From positions 620,001 through 684,000 of the forward strand of contig NZ_JACHZE010000001.1 of the NCBI RefSeq assembly GCF_014193285.1: 64,000 nt of DNA. Direction: 5' to 3'. Position numbers and translations under genes: made by a program. Shown one piece after another: positions 42,286 through 51,263 of this stretch; position 1 is the stretch's first letter, and each line of letters starts with the position of its first letter. The stretch is from Atlantibacter sp. RC6 (GTDB lineage Bacteria > Pseudomonadota > Gammaproteobacteria > Enterobacterales > Enterobacteriaceae). A model generated the notes under the pieces. It was not told where the DNA came from. It saw only the letters and a list, made by a program, of their open reading frames with translations, and searched no databases.

Positions 42286-42606
42286 TCAGGCTAGTTCCTG
42301 CGTACACAGCAACGGATGCTCGTGCTTCCTGGCATATTGATTCACCATCGCCACTTTGGTCTCAGCGACTTCTGCGGTGAAAATGCCGCAGATGGCTTTC
42401 CCTTGATAGTGAACCGTCAGCATCAATTGTGTTGCACGCTCTACATCATAAGAAAAGAACTTTTGTAGCACGTCAATAACAAATTCCATCGGCGTGTAAT
42501 CATCGTTCATTAACATAACTTTATACATAGATGGCGGTTTTAGCCCCTCGTCGAGCTTATTTTCCGCCAGTCGTTCAAAATCCAACCAATCGTTCGTCTT
42601 ACCCAT
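42286..42606 (-). CDS. clpS: ClpS, N-end-rule adaptor of ClpAP
   Basis: Adaptor of 106 residues that recognises N-terminal Leu, Phe, Tyr or Trp and delivers the protein to ClpA, while blocking ssrA substrates. An extended N-terminal tail is followed by the core with [20 protein letters not shown], which forms the ligand pocket, and a conserved [10 protein letters not shown]. It is cotranscribed with clpA, and Aat, 3 kb away, produces its substrates. Confidence 0.99.
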   Translation of the reverse strand: MGKTNDWLDFERLAENKLDEGLKPPSMYKVMLMNDDYTPMEFVIDVLQKFFSYDVERATQLMLTVHYQGKAICGIFTAEVAETKVAMVNQYARKHEHPLLCTQELA

Positions 42607-42931
42607 TGCCCACTTTCATCACTGGTTAACTAAACAGTAAGCAGGCTGTCAGCCCGCTGCTCATCCAGTTATACGCCATTTGAATCTACCTTAACTTACA
42701 GATAACTATCATCTATCGTTGCTATCCGCGAACATTGTCACATTAATGGCAATAGCGTTAACTGCTTCAAAATTTTGACTGATTCTTGTCCATTTCACCC
42801 CGTCAGACGCTTGACGCGTTGCCTGATTTCTCTAAATTGTACAGGCGTGAGTTGGCGAGGTTTTGAACAGCGCACCCTCACCCACCGGTTCATTCCATCT
42901 TACTTATAAGATTCATGAAGGATGTCGAAGC
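42607..42931. promoter_or_regulatory. Divergent clpS-cspD intergenic region with probable cspD promoter
   Basis: 325 bases without a gene. TTGACG at 42811-42816 and TAAATT at 42833-42838, 16 bases apart, form a plausible sigma-70 promoter for cspD. The mRNA would then have an untranslated leader of about 85 bases. No tRNA or conserved small RNA was recognised. Confidence 0.5.
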
Positions 42932-43156
42932 ATGGAGACGGGTACTGTTAAGTGGTTCAATAATGCCAAAGGGTTCGGTTTTATCTGCCCTGAAGGCGGC
43001 GGCGAAGACATATTCGCCCATTATTCCACCATCCAGATGGATGGTTACCGTACGCTCAAAGCCGGACAAATTGTCAGGTTTGATGTACATCAGGGGCCCA
43101 AAGGCAATCATGCCAGCCTCATCGTTCCTCTGGAAGCAGAGACGGCAGTCGCTTAA
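42932..43156 (+). CDS. cspD: Cold-shock-like protein CspD (replication inhibitor)
   Basis: Single-stranded nucleic-acid-binding protein of 74 residues, induced in stationary phase in E. coli and toxic when overproduced because it inhibits replication. The cold-shock fold has RNP1 KGFGFI (13-18) and RNP2-like EDIFAHY. The start at 42932 (METGTVKWFNNAKG) follows a GAAGGATG site and matches the family; the upstream in-frame extension is rejected. It is divergent from clpS, the usual arrangement. Confidence 0.98.
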   Translation: METGTVKWFNNAKGFGFICPEGGGEDIFAHYSTIQMDGYRTLKAGQIVRFDVHQGPKGNHASLIVPLEAETAVA

Positions 43157-43188
43157 CGCGTCTGTTTTATTGTGTACATCCCACACCT

Positions 43189-43216
43189 AAAATGCCAGCC
43201 TCCGCGCTGGCATTTT
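43189..43216. terminator. Bidirectional terminator between cspD and macB
   Basis: Perfect eleven-base stem AAAATGCCAGC/GCTGGCATTTT with a 6-base loop, between convergent genes. Confidence 0.9.
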
Positions 43217-43228
43217 ACTTTTCAGGCC

Positions 43229-45169
43229 TTACTCGCGCGCCAGCGCATCCACCGGATTTAACCGCGCGGCATTGCGCGCAGGCAACCAGCCGAACAGCAC
43301 ACCCGTCGCGGTAGAGCAGACAAACGCTGTGATGAGCGCCAGCCCCGAGAAGCCAATCTGCCAGCCGGGCAGGAACACCTGGAGGGTAAAGGCGATAAGT
43401 AAGGATAGCCCAATGCCCAGCGCGCCGCCGACCAGACAGACCAGCACCGCTTCAATAAGAAACTGCTGGAGCACATCGCTGGCGCGCGCGCCCACCGCCA
43501 TACGGATGCCAATCTCCCGCGTCCGCTCGGTCACAGAAACCAGCATAATATTCATGACGCCGATGCCGCCGACCACCAGCGAAATCACCGCCACCAGGGT
43601 TAAAAACAGCTGAAGCGTGCGAGTGGTTCGCTCCGCCGTTTGCAGGAAGCCGTCCATATTCCAGGTGAAGAAATCTTTCTTACCGTGGCGCAGCGCCATT
43701 AAGCGCGTCAATTGCTGCTCGGCCTCCTGGCTGTTGTAGCCCTCTTTTACGCGTACGGTGATGGAGTTCAGCCAGGACTGGCCCATCACTCTGCCGGACA
43801 TGGTGGAGTAAGGCAGCCAGACGCGGAGAATTTTACTGCTGCCGAACATCGACTGCTTCTCCTGGGCCACGCCGATAATCGTCGCGGGCATATTGCCCAC
43901 CAGAATCACTTCACCCACCACGTTGCGCTTATCCGGGAACAGCTGGCGGCGGGTGTTTTCATCAATCACCACCACCTGGGCACGGCCCTGATGTTGCGCC
44001 TGATTGAAGGTGCTCCCTTCGCTGAAGGTCATCCCGTAGACGTTAAAATACTGCTCGCTAACGCCGTTGGCGCTGGCCGCCACGTCTTTATTGGCGTAGC
44101 GCACCCGCAGATTGCTCGACAGCGCGGGCGTCGCTGAACTGACCCAGGGCTGCTTCTGGATCGCCACCAGGTCATCGTATTTCAACGCCTGTTGGTATTG
44201 CGGGTCGTCATCGCCGAAATCGGTGCCGGGATATATATCGATAGTGTTGGTGCCGATGGAGCGAATATCCTCCAGCACCAGCTGTTTCGCCGCATCGCCG
44301 ACCACCACGATAGAGACCACCGACGCGATGCCGATGATAATCCCCAGCATGGTCAGCAGGGTGCGCATTTTATTGGCGGCCATCGCCAGCCACGCCATGG
44401 TGAACGCTTCGCGAAAGCCGCTGGTAAACTGCTGCCAGCCGCCTTCCCTTGGCGTGCGTTCAATCTTCGCTGCCGACCGTCCGGTGACGGCGGGTGGGTT
44501 GCTGATAATTTCCCCGTCGCGGATCTCGATCACCCGCTCCGCCTGGGCGGCAACCGTCGGATCGTGGGTGACGATAATGACCGTATGGCCGCGATCGCGC
44601 AGCTGTTTCAGGGTGGCGATGACCTCTTCACCAGAGTGGCTGTCCAGCGCCCCGGTGGGCTCATCGGCCAGGATCACCTGGCCGCCGTTCATCAGCGCCC
44701 TGGCAATACTCACGCGCTGCTGCTGGCCGCCGGAAAGCTGTGACGGCGAATAATCCACCCGCGCTGCCAGCCCCAGCCGTTCCAGCAGTTCCCGGGCGCG
44801 CTGCTGGCGGGCTTTACGGCCCGCGCCGGCGTAGATCGCCGGGATCTCGACGTTCTGCGCCGCCGTTAAGTGCGACAGCAAGTGATAACGCTGGAAGATA
44901 AAACCGAAATGCTCGCGTCGAAGCTGCGCCAGCTCGTCGCCGTTGAGCGTTGAAACATCAACGCCCGCCACTTTATAGCTGCCGGAGGTGGGCTTATCGA
45001 GACAGCCGAGGATGTTCATCAGGGTGGATTTGCCCGAACCGGAGGCGCCGACAATCGCCACCATTTCCCCGGCATTGATGCTCAGCGTCACGCCTTTTAG
45101 CACCTCTACCGGTTCGCCGCCGGAGAGATACTGGCGGCGGATATCGGTCAGTTCAAGCAGTGCCGTCAT
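43229..45169 (-). CDS. macB: Macrolide/enterotoxin ABC exporter MacB
   Basis: Mechanotransmission-type ABC protein that works with MacA and TolC to expel macrolides, heat-stable enterotoxin II and other periplasmic substrates. It has 646 residues. The N-terminal nucleotide-binding domain has Walker A GASGSGKS (41-48), signature LSGGQQQR and Walker [13 protein letters not shown]. It is followed by one membrane helix near 275, a large periplasmic domain, and three C-terminal helices (FtsX-like permease). It overlaps macA by 4 bases. Confidence 0.98.
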   Translation of the reverse strand: MTALLELTDIRRQYLSGGEPVEVLKGVTLSINAGEMVAIVGASGSGKSTLMNILGCLDKPTSGSYKVAGVDVSTLNGDELAQLRREHFGFIFQRYHLLSHLTAAQNVEIPAIYAGAGRKARQQRARELLERLGLAARVDYSPSQLSGGQQQRVSIARALMNGGQVILADEPTGALDSHSGEEVIATLKQLRDRGHTVIIVTHDPTVAAQAERVIEIRDGEIISNPPAVTGRSAAKIERTPREGGWQQFTSGFREAFTMAWLAMAANKMRTLLTMLGIIIGIASVVSIVVVGDAAKQLVLEDIRSIGTNTIDIYPGTDFGDDDPQYQQALKYDDLVAIQKQPWVSSATPALSSNLRVRYANKDVAASANGVSEQYFNVYGMTFSEGSTFNQAQHQGRAQVVVIDENTRRQLFPDKRNVVGEVILVGNMPATIIGVAQEKQSMFGSSKILRVWLPYSTMSGRVMGQSWLNSITVRVKEGYNSQEAEQQLTRLMALRHGKKDFFTWNMDGFLQTAERTTRTLQLFLTLVAVISLVVGGIGVMNIMLVSVTERTREIGIRMAVGARASDVLQQFLIEAVLVCLVGGALGIGLSLLIAFTLQVFLPGWQIGFSGLALITAFVCSTATGVLFGWLPARNAARLNPVDALARE

Positions 45170-46281
45170 TGCGCCGCTCCGGGCGTGGTTTTACCGGTGA
45201 CGACTTCCTCGCCCTCTTCCAGGCCCTTAATAATTTGCACCTGGGTATCGTTGCGCGCGCCAATGATCACTTCGCGCTCGCGGGTTTCGCCGTTACGCAT
45301 AATGGTGATGTGGTAACGGTTATCGCCGATGGGGTCGCCCAGCGCCGACAGCGGAATGGTGAGCACGTTTTTCATCCCGCTGAGCTGGATGTGCACCTGC
45401 GCGGTCATATCCAGCCGCAGCACGCTTTGCGGGTTCGGCACTTCAAAACGGGCGTAGTAGAAAATCGCGTCGTTCACTTTTTCCGGCGTCGGCAGAATAT
45501 CTTTCAACACGCCTTCATAGCGGGTTAACGGATCGCCCAGCACGGTAAACCACGCTTTCAGCCCCGGTCGCAGGTGGATAATGTCCGCCTCCGACACCTG
45601 GGCCTTCACCAGCATGGTGCTGAGATCGGCAAGCGTCAAAATATTGGGCGCCTGTTGGGCGGCGATCACCGTCTGGCCCTGTAGCGTGGTAATTTGCGTC
45701 ACTTCCCCGGCCATCGGGGCGATAATGCGGGTAAAATCGAGGTTGGTTTTGGCGGTGTCGAGTGACGCCTGGTTACGCTTGATTTGCGCGTCGATGGTGC
45801 CGATCTGCGCCTGCTTAACGGTCAGCTCTGTCGCCGCGGTATCCAAATCCTGGCGTGAAACGGCCTGAGTCCTGGCCAGCGCCTGTTGGCGGCTTAGAGT
45901 CACTTTGGCCAGCTGCATCTCCGCCATCGCCTGCTGGCGCTGGGCGCGCAGCTCCTGTAGCGTCGCTTCCACCTCTTTTATCTGGTTTTCGGCCTGTTCG
46001 GGGTCGATTACCCCCAAAAGCTGATCTTTTTTGACTTTATCGCCAATTTCTACCGACAGGGTTTTCAGCTGACCGCTGACCTGCGCCCCCACATCGACCT
46101 TTTTCAGCGCGTCGAGTTTGCCAGTCGCCAGCACAGTTTGTTCCAGATCGCCTTTGCGTACAATCAGGGTCTGGTACTGCGGCTGCGGCGCAGTGAGCGT
46201 TTTCCATGCCCATAACGCAGCAATCAGCACCACCACCGCCAACACCAGATAACGCTTTTTGACTTTTCCCTTAAAACGCAT
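45166..46281 (-). CDS. macA: Periplasmic adaptor MacA
   Basis: Membrane-fusion protein of 371 residues bridging MacB and TolC. An N-terminal membrane anchor (about 10-27) is followed by the barrel-sandwich (lipoyl-like) halves, a long alpha-helical hairpin rich in Gln/Ala/Glu (about 95-170), and beta-barrel and membrane-proximal domains. macB is translationally coupled (4-base overlap). A perfect palindrome at 46313-46330, upstream of the start, may be an operator. Confidence 0.97.
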   Translation of the reverse strand: MRFKGKVKKRYLVLAVVVLIAALWAWKTLTAPQPQYQTLIVRKGDLEQTVLATGKLDALKKVDVGAQVSGQLKTLSVEIGDKVKKDQLLGVIDPEQAENQIKEVEATLQELRAQRQQAMAEMQLAKVTLSRQQALARTQAVSRQDLDTAATELTVKQAQIGTIDAQIKRNQASLDTAKTNLDFTRIIAPMAGEVTQITTLQGQTVIAAQQAPNILTLADLSTMLVKAQVSEADIIHLRPGLKAWFTVLGDPLTRYEGVLKDILPTPEKVNDAIFYYARFEVPNPQSVLRLDMTAQVHIQLSGMKNVLTIPLSALGDPIGDNRYHITIMRNGETREREVIIGARNDTQVQIIKGLEEGEEVVTGKTTPGAAQ

Positions 46282-46312
46282 AAATCCCGGGTCTCTTAAG
46301 TAATCTGTCCAT

Positions 46313-46330
46313 TGCGTTTATCTAAACGCA
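46313..46330. promoter_or_regulatory. Perfect 18-bp palindrome between macA and ybjX
   Basis: TGCGTTTA-TC-TAAACGCA: two perfect 8-base inverted half-sites around a 2-base centre. It lies 32 bases upstream of the macA start and about 105 upstream of ybjX. It contains GTTTA, as in PhoP boxes, but inverted rather than as direct repeats. Probable dimeric regulator site; the regulator is unknown. Confidence 0.55.
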
Positions 46331-46434
46331 CCCTCAACAACCATGATTCTACCCTGCTACGCCCGAGCTTATTGAATTTTCATTGAATATCGCTCTGTTC
46401 AAATACAGGCTCGTTCAACTTTCGAGCTACTGCC

Positions 46435-47394
46435 ATGTCCACTTTTTTCGATACCACTGATTTCACCCATCATGCCCCCCGCAACGGCTGGCAGCTGTTC
46501 AAAATGCTCGTATCAGGCCAGTGGATGCCCGGCAGCGCCTGGCAAAACCGCCGCTACCGTCAGAAATTCCTGCTGCGCTCGTTAGCCACGCCGGTCGTCA
46601 CCTGGCGGCTGCTGAATTCGCTGGCCAGCCAGCCGCATCTGGAGGTGCTGTTAAAGGCGCAACCCGGTTTGCCTTGCCGGATGCATCGCCCCTATTTGTC
46701 GGTAAATACCAGCCGGAATCAGGCCCGTGCGGCGCTGGGGTTTCACTATAAACAATTAATACAGCTTTTACCCGCAACGCTTTTGCTGTCGCACTGGTCG
46801 AACAATGGCGCTACCCTGGCGCAGTTGACCGGCAAAAACGGCGAGCAATACCGCATCCAGCTCGCAGCGCTGTCGATGCTGGATAAAGAGGGCGAGTCTA
46901 CGCTGCTATTTTGTGATGAAAATGACACGGTGCTGGCAGAAATGACGTTTACCCTATGCCAGCGCAACGGGAAACCGACGCTGTTTATCGGCGGATTGCA
47001 GGGTGCGAAAAGCGGGGTGCCCCATGAGAACATCCAGCTCGCCACCAAAGCCTGTCACGGCCTGTTCCCGAAACGCCTGTTACTGGAAACCGCCTGCCAT
47101 TTAGCGCCGCTGTTAAACGCCTCGCAGATTCAGGCGGTGGGCAATGACACCCATATTTACCGCAGTTGGCGCTACGCCAAAAAGAAAAAAGACAAACTGC
47201 ATGCGGATTACGACAGCTTCTGGCTGTCAATGGGCGGCGATCCTGACAATGAAGGCTATTTTATGCTGCCAAACACCATTACCCGTAAGCCCATGGAGGA
47301 GATCGCCAGTAAGAAGCGCGCCGAATACCGTCGCCGTTATGACGTGCTGGATAGCCTCGCGGCGCAGATCAACGCCAATATCCACGCGCGTTAA
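46435..47394 (+). CDS. ybjX: YbjX, DUF535 (VirK-like) protein
   Basis: A 319-residue member of DUF535, related to VirK of Shigella and Salmonella, where members are under PhoPQ and linked to envelope and lipid A changes. No biochemical role is established. The C-terminal half has the conserved GLQGAKSG, HGLFPKRLLLE and KKKDKLHADYDSFW motifs. It is moderately diverged from E. coli YbjX as I remember it. It is convergent with ybjD, with a 4-base overlap of stop codons, and divergent from macA. Confidence 0.9.
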   Translation: MSTFFDTTDFTHHAPRNGWQLFKMLVSGQWMPGSAWQNRRYRQKFLLRSLATPVVTWRLLNSLASQPHLEVLLKAQPGLPCRMHRPYLSVNTSRNQARAALGFHYKQLIQLLPATLLLSHWSNNGATLAQLTGKNGEQYRIQLAALSMLDKEGESTLLFCDENDTVLAEMTFTLCQRNGKPTLFIGGLQGAKSGVPHENIQLATKACHGLFPKRLLLETACHLAPLLNASQIQAVGNDTHIYRSWRYAKKKKDKLHADYDSFWLSMGGDPDNEGYFMLPNTITRKPMEEIASKKRAEYRRRYDVLDSLAAQINANIHAR

Positions 47395-49049
47395 TCAGCA
47401 CGGCCCCGCGCCAGCCACAGCACGCGGGAAAACATTTTGCGCAGCAGGTGCGGTACGGCGTCCACGCCCCGCCGCCCTGCCTCCAGCGCCACTTCAATTG
47501 CCAAATCCGGTTTTGAGGAGCGATGGATAGCTTTCGCAATCACCCGGCGCATATTCATCGGAATGTTATCCGGCAGTTGCGCCACCCGGTGAAACACGTC
47601 AGCGAAGCCCTCGCGATACATAAAATGCTCCATATCCATAGCAGGCAGCGCGGTTAAATGCTCGCGCTCCTGATCGCGGTCGTTATTCAGGATGCTGCGC
47701 ACCGTGGCGGCATATTTTTTCCCGGCTTCGTCGCCATCCACCAGCACATGCCATTCAATGCCCATACGCCGGGCAAACTTGATCAGCGGTTTTAAGCCGG
47801 ACTGGGCAAATTCAATCACCCTCACCCCTTCGGCATCAAAATGGTGGCCGCACTGACGCGCCAGTTCGTTAATCACCCAGACTTCGGTTTCGCCTTCCAC
47901 CAGCAGCCAGCAGCGGGCAAACAGCGCTGCCGGGCGGTTAAAGCGAATATGAAACGCAATGCGGCGATTGTCTTCGGCGTTCAGGCCGCCCGGCCCCAGA
48001 CGCCAGGCGGAAACCCGGGCAGATTCGCGCACCAGACGGCAGACTTGTTCGATCGGCGTCAACGACAGCAGTTCGCTGGAGTTGGTGGTGGTAATTTTTT
48101 GCAGCGGCAGCAGATTCAGCAGTTGCCAGGCCACGGAGAGCATAATCGGATGCAGCCGGGTTTCCGGATCCTCCACCAGCAGCAGCGGGCGCGCATCGCG
48201 ATCGAGTTTTACGGTGCCTTTCGCCTGCAGCAGCGTGGAAAACAGCCCCAGCAGGATCACCCGGTGAGTGCGGCTGCCAGGCTTGTCGATCATCCGGTTG
48301 ATCACGTCCAGATAGCGCCAGCTGCGCTGTTCATCATGGGACCGGCGGCGCAGCAAACGGTGGCGGGCCTGGTCGCTGCTCTGCTCGGCGAAATAGTGCT
48401 CCAGCAGTTGCACCATCGCCGACAGCCCCTGACGAATCTGCCCGTCGGTGAGGTTTTGCGGGCGCGCCACCAGCTCGCGCGCCAGAAAATCGAGCTGGCG
48501 CGCGGTGACCTCCACCTCTGGCGCGCCGGGTATGGTGCCGGTGCGGATACGCTGCATAAATCGTGCATCCCGCAGGCGCAGTACCGGATTCAGGCGAATC
48601 AGATGGCCTGCCAGCATATCGATATCATCCAGCTCCAGCGGCTCGCCCCGGCTGTTAAGGAAGCTGCGCAGCGTCATCACCGCGCCGTCGTCGGCCAGTT
48701 CGCCTTCCAGACGGTAATAGATACGCGCGTAGCCATCGTCGCCGCGATCCCACACCTCGCCGAGATGACGATAGCGCCGCCCGTTATGGCGGCCCGGCTG
48801 GGTCTCCCGGAAAGTCAGAATGATATGCAAATGATGTTCCCGGCCATGAATATCGCCGGGCGGGAACCAGAAGTCGTCGCGGGTAAAGTGGTAGAGATCG
48901 GCACCGGGCGCCAGTAGCAACGTCAGCGCATCCAGCAGGCTGGATTTACCCCAGGCATTCTCGCCAATCAGCACATTGGTGTGTTCCAGCATCAGCGACA
49001 ACCGGTTGATGCCGCGAAACCCGACAATTTCTACCCGTTCAAGGAACAT
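47391..49049 (-). CDS. ybjD: YbjD, OLD-family ATPase/TOPRIM nuclease-like protein
   Basis: A 552-residue ATPase of the overcoming-lysogenization-defect (OLD) family. The SMC-like N terminus has Walker A GENAWGKS (29-36) and the family signature continues to LLLVEDPETRLHP. The C-terminal TOPRIM part shows LLVEGETEVW and the acidic DGDEAGKK, expected to bind metal. Standalone (class 1) OLD enzymes can be nucleases, but the cellular role of YbjD is unknown. The start at 49049 (MFLERVEIVGFRG) matches E. coli; an in-frame ATG 4 codons upstream is also possible. Confidence 0.93.
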   Translation of the reverse strand: MFLERVEIVGFRGINRLSLMLEHTNVLIGENAWGKSSLLDALTLLLAPGADLYHFTRDDFWFPPGDIHGREHHLHIILTFRETQPGRHNGRRYRHLGEVWDRGDDGYARIYYRLEGELADDGAVMTLRSFLNSRGEPLELDDIDMLAGHLIRLNPVLRLRDARFMQRIRTGTIPGAPEVEVTARQLDFLARELVARPQNLTDGQIRQGLSAMVQLLEHYFAEQSSDQARHRLLRRRSHDEQRSWRYLDVINRMIDKPGSRTHRVILLGLFSTLLQAKGTVKLDRDARPLLLVEDPETRLHPIMLSVAWQLLNLLPLQKITTTNSSELLSLTPIEQVCRLVRESARVSAWRLGPGGLNAEDNRRIAFHIRFNRPAALFARCWLLVEGETEVWVINELARQCGHHFDAEGVRVIEFAQSGLKPLIKFARRMGIEWHVLVDGDEAGKKYAATVRSILNNDRDQEREHLTALPAMDMEHFMYREGFADVFHRVAQLPDNIPMNMRRVIAKAIHRSSKPDLAIEVALEAGRRGVDAVPHLLRKMFSRVLWLARGRAD

Positions 49050-49402
49050 ATTCTCTCCCAATGCTGCCTGTCCTTTATATATTGGCAGTATAGCGGCAGC
49101 TTTTCGATTATGTCACCGAATCGTGCCCAGTGGATAAATTATCGCCAGCAACAGAGATCTATTAGCAATATATTAACGACTCGTTAAAGCCATTTAAATT
49201 TACTCAGAAAATACTCAAAGCCGCATAATACTGCTTGTCTTACATCAAGCAATTAGGATTTATGCATCTGGCAACTCATCGCGGGAATTAATTAAAATAA
49301 ACGGCTTTCATTTCTTTTTGTCAGAAATAACGTCAAAGCATAATCACAATAAATCAATCGCGACTAATTAGCGATATTAATGTATTAAATACTGAGGTGG
49401 GT
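49050..49402. promoter_or_regulatory. Divergent ybjD-aqpZ intergenic region
   Basis: 353 A/T-rich bases with no gene that I can support. An imperfect dyad ATCGC-(9)-GCGAT with a central CTAATTAG lies at 49357-49375, 28 bases before the aqpZ start. Otherwise I see only the space needed for two promoters. Confidence 0.4.
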
Positions 49403-50098
49403 ATGGTGAGAAAATTAGCAGCCGAAGCCTTCGGCACGTTCTGGCTGGTATTCGGCGGTTGCGGTAGCGCCGTGTTGGCGGCAGCGTTCCCGGAGCTGGG
49501 TATCGGTTTTACCGGCGTGGCGCTGGCATTTGGCTTAACGGTATTAACCATGGCTTACGCGGTAGGCCATATTTCCGGCGGTCATTTTAATTCGGCGGTA
49601 ACATTAGGTTTATGGGCGGGCGGTCGTTTCCCGGCGAAAGATATCGTGGGTTATATTATCGCGCAGGTTATTGGCGGTATTGTTGCGGCAGGCGTGCTTT
49701 ATTTAATCGCCAGCGGCAAAGCCGGTTTTGATGCGGCTGCCAGTGGTTTTGCCTCTAATGGTTATGGCGAACATTCTCCGGATGGCTATTCTATGCAATC
49801 CGCCATCATTATTGAGATTGTTTTGACCTGCGCATTCCTGATGATTATTCACGGCGCGACGGATAAAAACGCCCCGGCCGGTTTCGCGCCGATCGCCATC
49901 GGCCTGGCCCTGACGTTAATCCACCTGATTAGCATTCCGGTCACCAATACCTCGGTTAACCCGGCGCGCAGTTTCGCCGTTGCTATTTTCCAGGGCGGAT
50001 GGGCGCTGCAACAGGTCTGGCTGTTTTGGGTAATGCCGATTATCGGCGGGATCCTCGGTGGATTTATCTACCGGACGCTGCTGGAAAAACGCAGCTAA
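49403..50098 (+). CDS. aqpZ: Aquaporin Z with altered first NPA motif
   Basis: Tetrameric water channel of the inner membrane. It has 231 residues and six membrane helices. The selectivity-filter residues F43, H174, T183 and R189 lie in the expected sequences ([21 protein letters not shown]). The second NPA motif is intact (SVNPARS), but the first reads N63-S64-A65 ([11 protein letters not shown]) because codon 64 is TCG where CCG is expected. I chose the ATG at 49403 over a GTG two codons upstream because it matches the family and follows GAGGTGGG. A terminator follows. Confidence 0.96.
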   Translation: MVRKLAAEAFGTFWLVFGGCGSAVLAAAFPELGIGFTGVALAFGLTVLTMAYAVGHISGGHFNSAVTLGLWAGGRFPAKDIVGYIIAQVIGGIVAAGVLYLIASGKAGFDAAASGFASNGYGEHSPDGYSMQSAIIIEIVLTCAFLMIIHGATDKNAPAGFAPIAIGLALTLIHLISIPVTNTSVNPARSFAVAIFQGGWALQQVWLFWVMPIIGGILGGFIYRTLLEKRS

Positions 50099-50104
50099 TC
50101 ATGG

Positions 50105-50130
50105 AAAGGCCTGCAAAACGCAGGCCTTTT
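50105..50130 (+). terminator. Rho-independent terminator after aqpZ
   Basis: Perfect ten-base stem AAAGGCCTGC/GCAGGCCTTT with a 5-base loop, followed by Ts. Confidence 0.9.
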
Positions 50131-50221
50131 GCATAAAAATCACTATTTTTTGCTGCTTTACTCATTTCCTGGCTTTGGGTAGTGTTATGAGGCTCACTTT
50201 CTGCAAGGACCTCGATTCCCC

Positions 50222-51121
50222 ATGTTGTCAGGATTACTGATTATTTTACTACCGCTCATCGCCGGTTATCTTATTCCCCTCAAAAATACCGCCGCATTAA
50301 AAACCATTAACCGCCTGCTGAGCTGGATTGTCTACGTGATCCTGTTTTTTATGGGGATAAGCCTGGCTTTTCTCGATAATCTGAGCAGCAATCTGCTGGC
50401 GATATTCCATTACTCCGCCGTCAGTGTGGTGATGATTTTATTATGTAACTGCGCGGCGCTGTTCTGGCTTGATAAATCCCTGCCCTGGCGACATAACCAT
50501 CATCAGGAAAAACTGCCCTCGCGTATCGCCATGGCGCTGGAATCGCTCAAACTGTGTGGCGTGGTGGTGCTGGGTTTCGCACTCGGCCTGACCGGAATGA
50601 AATTTCTTATTCATGCCACCGAAGCCAGCGAATATACCCTGATTTTCTTGCTATTCCTGATCGGCATCCAGTTACGCAATAACGGCATGACGCTGCGGCA
50701 AATTGTCCTTAATCGTCGGGGCATGATTGTGGCGGTATTGGTTGTCGGCAGCTCGCTGGTAGGCGGCGTGATTAACGCTTTTATTCTCGACCTGCCGATC
50801 CGTACCGGCCTGGCAATGGCGTCGGGTTTCGGCTGGTATTCTCTGTCAGGTATTTTAATGACTGAGTCCTATGGCCCGGTTATTGGCAGCGCCACCTTCT
50901 TTAACGATCTCGCCCGCGAACTGATAGCGATTATGCTGATCCCCGGTCTGGTTCGCCGCAGCCGTTCGGCAGCGCTGGGATTATGCGGCGCGACCTCAAT
51001 GGATTTCACTCTCCCCGTTCTGCAACGCAGCGGTGGCCTGGAGATGGTGCCTGCCGCCATTGTGCACGGTTTTATTCTCAGCCTGCTGGTGCCGTTATTG
51101 ATGGCACTATTCGCCGCCTGA
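50222..51121 (+). CDS. lysO: L-lysine exporter LysO (YbjE)
   Basis: Inner-membrane exporter that in E. coli expels lysine and confers resistance to thialysine. It has 299 residues with eight or so hydrophobic segments and the DUF340/LysO sequence in the C-terminal half (GFGWYSLSGILMTESYGPVIGSA, quoted only in part: GWYSLSGILMTESYGP). Length equals E. coli YbjE. The start ATG at 50222 has a rather weak upstream ribosome site (AAGGACC further off). It precedes hcp by 142 bases. Confidence 0.94.
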   Translation: MLSGLLIILLPLIAGYLIPLKNTAALKTINRLLSWIVYVILFFMGISLAFLDNLSSNLLAIFHYSAVSVVMILLCNCAALFWLDKSLPWRHNHHQEKLPSRIAMALESLKLCGVVVLGFALGLTGMKFLIHATEASEYTLIFLLFLIGIQLRNNGMTLRQIVLNRRGMIVAVLVVGSSLVGGVINAFILDLPIRTGLAMASGFGWYSLSGILMTESYGPVIGSATFFNDLARELIAIMLIPGLVRRSRSAALGLCGATSMDFTLPVLQRSGGLEMVPAAIVHGFILSLLVPLLMALFAA

Positions 51122-51154
51122 TGCCGCTTTGGCGATGCATAAGTATCGCCAAAA

Positions 51155-51168
51155 TTGCGCTAAATCAA
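51155..51168 (+). promoter_or_regulatory. FNR-like site upstream of hcp
   Basis: TTGCG-CTAA-ATCAA: the right half equals the FNR half-site, the left half has two mismatches. It lies 96 bases before the hcp start. E. coli hcp-hcr is FNR-activated, which supports but does not prove this call. Confidence 0.5.
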
Positions 51169-51227
51169 TCTCCAGTCAAATTGCAGTAAAAATCACTTTT
51201 AACCCCTTTCACAGACGCATAACCTAA

Positions 51228-51250
51228 AACATGTATATCAAATATAACTT
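51228..51250 (+). promoter_or_regulatory. NsrR-like site just upstream of hcp
   Basis: An 11-1-11 imperfect inverted repeat, AACATGTATAT-C-AAATATAACTT, ending 13 bases before the hcp ATG. E. coli hcp-hcr is repressed by the nitric-oxide sensor NsrR at a site of this form. The match is by memory of the consensus. Confidence 0.45.
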
Positions 51251-51263
51251 TAAGGTATCATTT

